The notes beneath the pieces were generated by a model. It did not search any database. It had not been told where the DNA came from and was given only the letters and a program-made list of their open reading frames with translations. Source: JBBIVP01 sp037439705 [NCBI: bacterium] (lineage in GTDB: Bacteria > JBBIVP01). Taken from it: 29,117 nucleotides of DNA. Every line of letters begins with the position of its first letter. Position 1 is the first letter of the stretch. The stretch covers positions 1 through 29,117 of the forward strand of contig JBBIVP010000003.1 in the NCBI GenBank assembly GCA_037439705.1. The letters are read 5' to 3'. The translations under genes and the position numbers were made by a program. Below, in pieces: positions 23,251-29,117 of the stretch.

Positions 23251-25278
23251 ATGAGGATTTCAAGGCATATTCCATTTTATCTTTTATTTTTTATTTTTAC
23301 CCTAATTTTATACTCCCGGTTGATAAAGAATCTCAACAATTCCCTTCCTTCAGAAGGTATCCGATATCTCTTATTATTTAATGCGCAGAGAGGGGCTGAA
23401 AATATTCTTAATTTGAAAAGTCCATTTTATTTTGAAGAAGTTTATTATCCAAAGGGTAGTGGTGCATATGAAGCAATGTTTCCCCACTTATTGCTGAGCC
23501 TTCTCGGGATTATTTTCAATCCATTTCTTGCTCAAAACATCCTTATCATTTTTAGTTTTATTCTATCAGCAATTAGCATGTATCATCTTATTCTTTATCT
23601 TACCGGAGAAAGAATAGGTGCTTTTATAGCCGGGATGTATTTCTCCTTTTCTCCTATTCATATTATGCATGTAGATATTCCTTCCGCGTTTTCTATAGAA
23701 TGGATTCCTTTCTTTTTACTATTTTTCTTCAAATCCATTGAGTTCTCATCTTCTTGGTTATATCCGTTTTTATCAGCGGTATTTTTTACATTAACTTCCC
23801 TTTCATCCTGGTATTATTGTCTCCCCCTTATTGTTTTTGTGGGTATATATTTAATGTTCAGGATAAAATTTATTACCGCTTTTATAAAACCCATTCTTAA
23901 AATTTTTCTTTTTTCTTTTTTCTTTCTCATTTTTCCTGTTCTTAGTCTTCTACACCTCTATTCCGCAGGTGGGGGCTGGGATATGGATGTGGTTATAAGG
24001 AGTTCTCCTGATTTCCTTTCCTTTTTTATTCCATCCGCAAATCATCTATTTTTTGCAAAGTACTTTCTTGAAATTTATAAGAGTTTTAAAGCTTTTCTTT
24101 CTTTGAACTCTAACTATATAACCTATTCTGCCCTGTTTATGGCTATATTTGGGTTTCTGAAAAAGAAAAATACATTGACGCTTTTTTTCCTCATAAATGC
24201 GCTTATATTTTTTCTTCTTTCCCTTGGTCCTGTTCTTCAGATAAAAGGGGGGGTAATATCCATAGGAAAATACATAATAAAGCTTCCTTCATATCCTCTG
24301 GCAAAACACCTAAAACTTGCAAGGGCATTCTCAAGAAATTTTGTAATGTGTATAATAAGCTTTGCAATCCTTTTCTCATTTGGTATAAAGTGGATAAGGG
24401 AAAGATATAAAAAGGGAGGGGTTTTCATTTCTTTGTTTTCAATAACTTTAATTTTTGAGATTCTTCCCTCTCCTTTTAGAAGGTTTTCACCGCCGCCTGT
24501 GCCTGAATTCTACAAAACCCTTGACAGAGAAGAAGGAGATTTTTCCATTCTTGAGCTTCCATTTGACCCGTATAATCGGTTAGTTCTGTATTATGGCATG
24601 TACCACCACAAAAAAATTATCGGTGGCTCAGGAGACCATTCTTTTATCCCATTCTGGTATGAAATTACAAAATATCCGTTCCTTCATCAACTCATAACCC
24701 TTCATTATAAATATGAAGAAAAAACCCGTTTTATTTACGAAGACATAATTGAATACGACTTTAAGGGAACCTCCGCAGGCATTGCTTCATTTTTTGATAT
24801 TAAATACGCGATTATTCATAAAACAGGGAATATTGGGGATTTAAAAAAATTTCTTGAGGAAGCAGGTTGGATGCCTTACCACGAAGATGAATACATATAT
24901 GTTTACACTCCTCCAAAGGTAGAACCAGTTCCTTTTATTGTAATTGGAAAAGAATGGAGCAACATACAGCTTTATGAAGGTGAGCCTATTAGATGGATAA
25001 AGAAATCAGGAACTCTTGAAATAATATCTCCTGATGAAAGGATTGTATCACTGTGTTTTTTGATGAAATCACTTCGTCTTTCTTCCATAAAATTTTTTAT
25101 TAATGATAAAGAATTGGGTAAAGAAAAGGTTCCCATCGTTCCAAAGGAGTTTATTTTTTCTCTTCCACTCAAAAAGGGAAAGAACACCTTTCGGTTTGAG
25201 GGGGAAGAGGATTCCTATGGCATCATGAAATTAAAATTTTTAAATGAGGGAAAACTAACTGGTTCATCTTTTCCATAA
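23251..25278 (+). CDS. Large GT-C-like membrane protein
   Basis: A 675-residue integral membrane protein with about ten hydrophobic helices in residues 1-400, then a C-terminal soluble region of about 270 residues. The loop after helix 1 contains EEVYYPKG, and a later segment FSFSPIHIMHVDIPS is characteristic of bacterial GT-C-like envelope proteins. The soluble part has LELPFDP, YYGMYHHKKIIGGSG and a region tracking a deduced-glycan-export family often annotated hypothetical. It is comparable in plan to the YfhO-like gene at 6991-9273 but lacks the YYPGWKAYVDG motif. Probably transfers a sugar from a lipid carrier outside the membrane, by analogy. The last 56 bases overlap the convergent GT4 gene. 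Confidence 0.72.
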   Translation: MRISRHIPFYLLFFIFTLILYSRLIKNLNNSLPSEGIRYLLLFNAQRGAENILNLKSPFYFEEVYYPKGSGAYEAMFPHLLLSLLGIIFNPFLAQNILIIFSFILSAISMYHLILYLTGERIGAFIAGMYFSFSPIHIMHVDIPSAFSIEWIPFFLLFFFKSIEFSSSWLYPFLSAVFFTLTSLSSWYYCLPLIVFVGIYLMFRIKFITAFIKPILKIFLFSFFFLIFPVLSLLHLYSAGGGWDMDVVIRSSPDFLSFFIPSANHLFFAKYFLEIYKSFKAFLSLNSNYITYSALFMAIFGFLKKKNTLTLFFLINALIFFLLSLGPVLQIKGGVISIGKYIIKLPSYPLAKHLKLARAFSRNFVMCIISFAILFSFGIKWIRERYKKGGVFISLFSITLIFEILPSPFRRFSPPPVPEFYKTLDREEGDFSILELPFDPYNRLVLYYGMYHHKKIIGGSGDHSFIPFWYEITKYPFLHQLITLHYKYEEKTRFIYEDIIEYDFKGTSAGIASFFDIKYAIIHKTGNIGDLKKFLEEAGWMPYHEDEYIYVYTPPKVEPVPFIVIGKEWSNIQLYEGEPIRWIKKSGTLEIISPDERIVSLCFLMKSLRLSSIKFFINDKELGKEKVPIVPKEFIFSLPLKKGKNTFRFEGEEDSYGIMKLKFLNEGKLTGSSFP

Positions 25279-26398
25279 TATCACCAATCCTTTTTATATA
25301 TCTTATTCCTGTTGCTCTGTAACCGAAGTAAGTCCTTATATGCCTTTGAGCCTTTTCACCGATTGACCATCCGAATTCAACTTCATCAATGAGTTTTGTC
25401 ATATATTTAACTGCTTCCTCTATGTCCGGATCCGCCCAGACCTGTCCTTTTGCAAAAGGGTATTCTCCTTCTTCCACATTTATGAGTTTATATCCCACAA
25501 GGAGAGAATTCTCATTATTCATGAAGTCAAGGTTTCCTGAATAACCCGTTCCTATAACAGGTTTAGAAAGATACATCGCTTCCGCTAAACCCCTTCCATA
25601 TCCCTCTGATCTATGAAGGGAAACAAAGGAGTCACAGCACCTTATCAGGTTTTTTGTTTCATTGTTACTCATTTCTTTATCTATAATTATCATTCTGTCC
25701 TTCCATTTTGACCTTTCAACGAATGAGATGAATTGTTGAAAATCTCTTTTTCTTTTTTCATCTGGTTCCCCCTTGCTTACCTTGATAACAAGCCTTATGT
25801 CTTTATTTTGTCTTCTTGAGCAAACCTCTTCAAAAACTTTAATTACTCCGAAGGGATTCTTCCTTTGAATATATGACCTCAAGTCAAAGAAGAACAAAAA
25901 TATATAAGAAGATTCTGGTAGTCTAAAGAACCTTCTCGAAATGAAGAAAGAAAGCTTGGCCTCAGTGGGTAAAGGCATATGAAATACTGGTTTTGATACA
26001 ACTTTACCTATTGCATCAAATACAAAGCGAGATGGTGCCCATATTTCATCAAAAAGGTCCAATTGTTCTGCCCATTCTTTGGGGTAGATGCTCAATTCCC
26101 ACTGGGGATAGATAATATTGTGAGATGTTTTGTGAATTTTTTTCTTCAGGTGTTCCATTACTGGCTTTATTTCGTCGCCATTAATTATGAAAATGTTGAG
26201 GTGTGGACTTAATTCATTGACGAGGTACTTACTGAATTCCCTTCCCATTTCTTCATCTGGTTTATAATAGGAATATATGTCATAAATGGATGGGACGAGG
26301 TTTACTTTCTTGAATGAGCGAAAGATACAGCGAAGGTCTTCTCCCCTTCCAATTGGTGCGAAAGGATGTCCAACAAGAGTGAGTTTATTCTCCATCAT
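25223..26398 (-). CDS. GT4-family glycosyltransferase
   Basis: A 391-residue glycosyltransferase. The N-terminal half has GHPFAPIGRGEDLR, YPQWELSIYPKEW and FDEIWAPSRFVFDAI, a pattern common in GT4 enzymes next to WbsX-type genes. The C-terminal half has the nucleotide-sugar site SLHRSEGYGRGLAEAMYLSKPVIGTGYSGN (E-x7-E). It starts at ATGATG, 14 bases inside the preceding GT2-WbsX gene, so translation is coupled (Met2 is an equally possible start). The C-terminal dozen residues extend past the usual end and overlap the convergent membrane protein. Substrate unknown. Confidence 0.86.
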   Translation of the reverse strand: MMENKLTLVGHPFAPIGRGEDLRCIFRSFKKVNLVPSIYDIYSYYKPDEEMGREFSKYLVNELSPHLNIFIINGDEIKPVMEHLKKKIHKTSHNIIYPQWELSIYPKEWAEQLDLFDEIWAPSRFVFDAIGKVVSKPVFHMPLPTEAKLSFFISRRFFRLPESSYIFLFFFDLRSYIQRKNPFGVIKVFEEVCSRRQNKDIRLVIKVSKGEPDEKRKRDFQQFISFVERSKWKDRMIIIDKEMSNNETKNLIRCCDSFVSLHRSEGYGRGLAEAMYLSKPVIGTGYSGNLDFMNNENSLLVGYKLINVEEGEYPFAKGQVWADPDIEEAVKYMTKLIDEVEFGWSIGEKAQRHIRTYFGYRATGIRYIKRIGDIMEKMNQLVFPHLKILIS

Positions 26399-29117
26399 TC
26401 AATAAGATTCGTTTTTCTAAAGCATTCTTCGTTGTTTCAAGAAATCCGTGTCCGAAGCGTTTGTCCGGTTCAAGATGGCAGCCTTCTCCCCATTCATTCC
26501 AAGCATTAATAAATATAATCCTTTCATCTGGCCCATTCTGTTCCCTCGTTATTTCAATTATCTTCTCTAACCATGCTTGATATGCTCCCGGTGATGAAAA
26601 GTGAAAAATATATCCGTCATTTGGACGCCTCGGAGTATTGTCCCAGCCCGGAAGAACCGAACGAAAATGAGTGCCTTTCGGTATTTCTTTTTTTATGTAT
26701 TTTAAAACTGTTTCCCTGTAGTCACTCACCACACCTGAAAATTCAGGATTTAAGAGCTGTCCAGGTGGAGGAATAGGAACAGAAAATCCATGCGGTGGAA
26801 ATTCCACTGATGCATCAAAACCATATTTTTTTGGGTCAGGATTTATTGTTGCAAAATCAAAGGAATTTACCATTGCAAGATATATTTCACCTATTCCCTC
26901 TTTTTTGCAAACATCCCTCCAGGTATCCACTGTCTTTTTAATGTCTGGGAAGAGGTCTATTCTGTAAACAAGTAGGAGTGGTTTTCCCTTTATGTGTATG
27001 TAATTCGGATGTTTCATATAACGAATAATGTCTTTTATTACAGCAATATCATCCTCAGGAGAATAGGTCTGTGCTATGAGGATTTCATTATCCATACCAT
27101 CCCACCTTCTCGTCCAGTTCTCATTTGCCCAGCAAAGGCAAAAGGGTATGTTGGGTTTTTTAGTGGATAGCATCCTTTCAAGAGGCATTTCTAACAGTCT
27201 CTTTCCACTGAACCAGTAATAGTAAAAACAGAAGCCATAAATTCCATATTTTTTTGCAAGCTTTGCCTGCTCTTCCATTACTTCCTCTACTCTCAAATCA
27301 TAAAAACCAAGGTCTTGAGGAATATGTGGTTGATAATGCCCTTCAAAATTGGGTTTGGCGCTTGCAACTTTATGCCAGTCTGTAAATCCCTTTCCCCACC
27401 AGAGGTCATTTTCTGAAATTGGGTGATATTGTGGAAGATAAAATGCTATAATCTTTATTCTGTTAAGTTCATCAATTTCTTTCTGCCATTTCTCACACAA
27501 TTTTTGTTGATGGAAAGTCACAAGTGAAAGTTTATATGAGGGCTCAATTTTGTTGTATGTTGCACTCAGATGGTGAATAATAAGAGAATGTGGATTGTAT
27601 AAAATACGGAAACCCTTTGAACGTACTTTTAAACAAAGGTTAACATCCTCGCAATAGCCTGGAGAAAAATCTTCGTCAAAACCTCCTGTTTCTTCAAAAA
27701 GACTCTTTTTTATCAACATGCATACTGCTGAAGAGTAATCTACTTCTTTAATGTAATTATATCTTGGAAGATTAGGGTCATCATTAAGTCCAATCAGTTT
27801 TGTAGAGCCATCTGGATTTATGAGGCATCCTGCTTCCTGAAGTTTTCCATTGGGATATATAATTTTTGGAGATACTATCCCTACATTTTCGTAAGAAGAG
27901 AATGTTTCAATAAGAGGAGAAAGCCATTTTTTAGTAACCTGTGTGTCGTTGTTTAAGATGAGTATAAATTCTCCCTCTGCCTTTTTCGCACCCGTATTAC
28001 AGGAGTGAACAAATCCTGTTCTTCTTCCAGAGTTTCTTATATACTTTATATTTTTTACCCTTGAAATTATTTCCTCCGTTTCATCTTCTGAGGCATCATC
28101 TACAACAATTATTTCATAAGGAATATCCTCTGTGTACTTTGCTATTGAAAGAAGGCATTCTACAGTAAGTTTTATGTTATTATGAACAGGAATTATAATA
28201 GAAACAAGTGGATTATCAGTATGTGGAAAGGAGAGCTTTTCGGTGTAGATTTTTAATCTATTTTTTTCTATATTTATAATTTTTGGTGGAATGGTGTTAA
28301 TTGTTTTTATTTTTTCTTTTTCCAATTCCTCAATCTTTTTTGAAAGGATGAAATAATCCGCCCATGCTGAATCTTCTTTATCTTTGCGGGAGGGTTCAAA
28401 TCCTTTGAAGACAGGAGTGGTTTCAATTTCCCATTGATAAGAAGCTTTGGAGACAATTTTCTCTTTCAGTGTATTTAATCCTCCACTTCTTAAGATGTTG
28501 AAAACCTTTATTGCCTTCTGGATCAAAATTTTCGGATGCAAAAGAAATGGTTTCATAATTTCCCATAAAAGGAAGATGGAAACTTGGAATTTTCCGAGTT
28601 CAACAATTTTCAATTTTTTGATTATAAATTTTCCAGGAGAATTGCATGGATCAAGGCGAATTGCTCTTGTCCAATCAGGGAATCTGGCGATTCTTTTTAT
28701 TTTTCCCTTTTTGATGTAAGGGAGATATATGGACAATTCTTCCTTAAATCCAGCTCCATTGTCTGGTATGAGTTTTGGTGAAGGTGAGACTTCGTTTATA
28801 TCAATGAATTCTATGTAAAACGATATATAACACCATCCAGCTGGAAGGTATTTTTTTGATGAGGAAATGACAAATTGTGGAGAATTTCCAGTACTCTGAA
28901 AAATTTCATTTTCCTGAGGTACCAGCTCTCTAAGGGTATGGAGTGTCATTTTATGCCTTGACCATCTGAACCACCTTTTTAAAAACTGGATGATGCGAAT
29001 TAAGGCTATTTTACCAGCGCGTAAAGGTGCTGTAATCCGCCAGGAGGTGGAGGAATAAAATCCTTCTATTTCTTTTGACAATTTTTCAATTGTTCTATCT
29101 TTCTCATTCATTTTATT
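26385..29117 (-). CDS. GT2-WbsX multidomain glycosyltransferase, 5' end probably outside window
   Basis: At least 908 residues. From the ATG at 29111, residues 1-30 contain STSWRITAPLRA, which in related proteins ends a longer N-terminal coiled coil. The frame stays open to the window edge, so the true start is probably upstream. Residues about 80-175 look like a small beta-sandwich (LPAGWCYISFYIEF, RLDPCNSPGKF). Residues 300-540 are a GT2 domain (SIIIPVHNN, VVDDASEDE, LNNDTQ, GYCEDVNLC). Residues 552-900 are a WbsX-type domain (IIAFYLPQYHPISENDLWW, FCLCWANENWTRRWDG, INAWNEWGEGCHLEPD). Two transferase domains in one chain imply successive sugar additions to a surface glycan. It is the first gene visible of the operon continuing into the GT4. 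Confidence 0.9.
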   Translation of the reverse strand, partial: NKMNEKDRTIEKLSKEIEGFYSSTSWRITAPLRAGKIALIRIIQFLKRWFRWSRHKMTLHTLRELVPQENEIFQSTGNSPQFVISSSKKYLPAGWCYISFYIEFIDINEVSPSPKLIPDNGAGFKEELSIYLPYIKKGKIKRIARFPDWTRAIRLDPCNSPGKFIIKKLKIVELGKFQVSIFLLWEIMKPFLLHPKILIQKAIKVFNILRSGGLNTLKEKIVSKASYQWEIETTPVFKGFEPSRKDKEDSAWADYFILSKKIEELEKEKIKTINTIPPKIINIEKNRLKIYTEKLSFPHTDNPLVSIIIPVHNNIKLTVECLLSIAKYTEDIPYEIIVVDDASEDETEEIISRVKNIKYIRNSGRRTGFVHSCNTGAKKAEGEFILILNNDTQVTKKWLSPLIETFSSYENVGIVSPKIIYPNGKLQEAGCLINPDGSTKLIGLNDDPNLPRYNYIKEVDYSSAVCMLIKKSLFEETGGFDEDFSPGYCEDVNLCLKVRSKGFRILYNPHSLIIHHLSATYNKIEPSYKLSLVTFHQQKLCEKWQKEIDELNRIKIIAFYLPQYHPISENDLWWGKGFTDWHKVASAKPNFEGHYQPHIPQDLGFYDLRVEEVMEEQAKLAKKYGIYGFCFYYYWFSGKRLLEMPLERMLSTKKPNIPFCLCWANENWTRRWDGMDNEILIAQTYSPEDDIAVIKDIIRYMKHPNYIHIKGKPLLLVYRIDLFPDIKKTVDTWRDVCKKEGIGEIYLAMVNSFDFATINPDPKKYGFDASVEFPPHGFSVPIPPPGQLLNPEFSGVVSDYRETVLKYIKKEIPKGTHFRSVLPGWDNTPRRPNDGYIFHFSSPGAYQAWLEKIIEITREQNGPDERIIFINAWNEWGEGCHLEPDKRFGHGFLETTKNALEKRILLNDGE

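Overview
The window is a gene-dense, AT-rich stretch of bacterial chromosome with no RNA genes, insertion sequences, CRISPR or phage genes. Non-coding gaps are all short; the longest is about 130 bases, between the SCP2 gene and the PAP2 gene. A type II secretion operon (gspC-D-E-F) implies a diderm, Gram-negative-type cell. The AT-rich DNA, Lys/Glu-rich proteins, three B12-type radical SAM genes and many start codons lying directly at predicted transcription starts suggest an uncultivated, possibly thermophilic lineage. I cannot name the phylum from sequence alone.

Layout. 1-5768: three radical SAM proteins with B12-binding-type N-termini (the first cut by the window edge), with a multi-pass membrane protein of GT-C type between the second and third on the opposite strand. 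5805-9706: two small coiled-coil proteins, each with a C-terminal membrane anchor, flank a YfhO-like membrane protein and its overlapping TPR partner. The first coiled-coil protein has seven exact 11-residue repeats. 9779-16992: gspC, gspD, gspE, gspF and an FHA-adenylate cyclase form one tightly packed operon. It has no pseudopilin, GspL/M or prepilin peptidase genes, so those must be elsewhere. 17017-20264: a lipid/amino-acid block with DUF72, acyl-CoA dehydrogenase, class IV aminotransferase and SCP2 sterol-carrier protein. 20395-29117: envelope/glycan genes comprising a PAP2 (Aur1-type) enzyme, GT4, rhamnosyltransferase-like GT2, a large GT-C-like membrane protein, a second GT4, and a GT2-WbsX fusion that runs off the right edge.

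Three points stand out. (1) gspC and the GT4 gene at 21320-22380 are each broken by an apparent loss of one T in a T run. Restoring one base gives a textbook GspC N-terminus or a continuous GT4. (2) Several promoters sit so close to the start codon (6 or 8 bases from the -10 box to ATG) that leaderless mRNA is predicted, while genes inside operons and a few others use Shine-Dalgarno sites. (3) Convergent genes are packed tail to tail, three pairs overlapping by 20, 56 and 120 bases, with no recognisable intrinsic terminators.

How the genes fit together: the secretion operon builds the outer-membrane secretin, its inner-membrane clamp, ATPase and platform, and ends with a cyclase that could couple secretion to cAMP signalling. 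The flanking blocks look like production of membrane lipids and surface polysaccharide or glycolipid. That functional link is inference.
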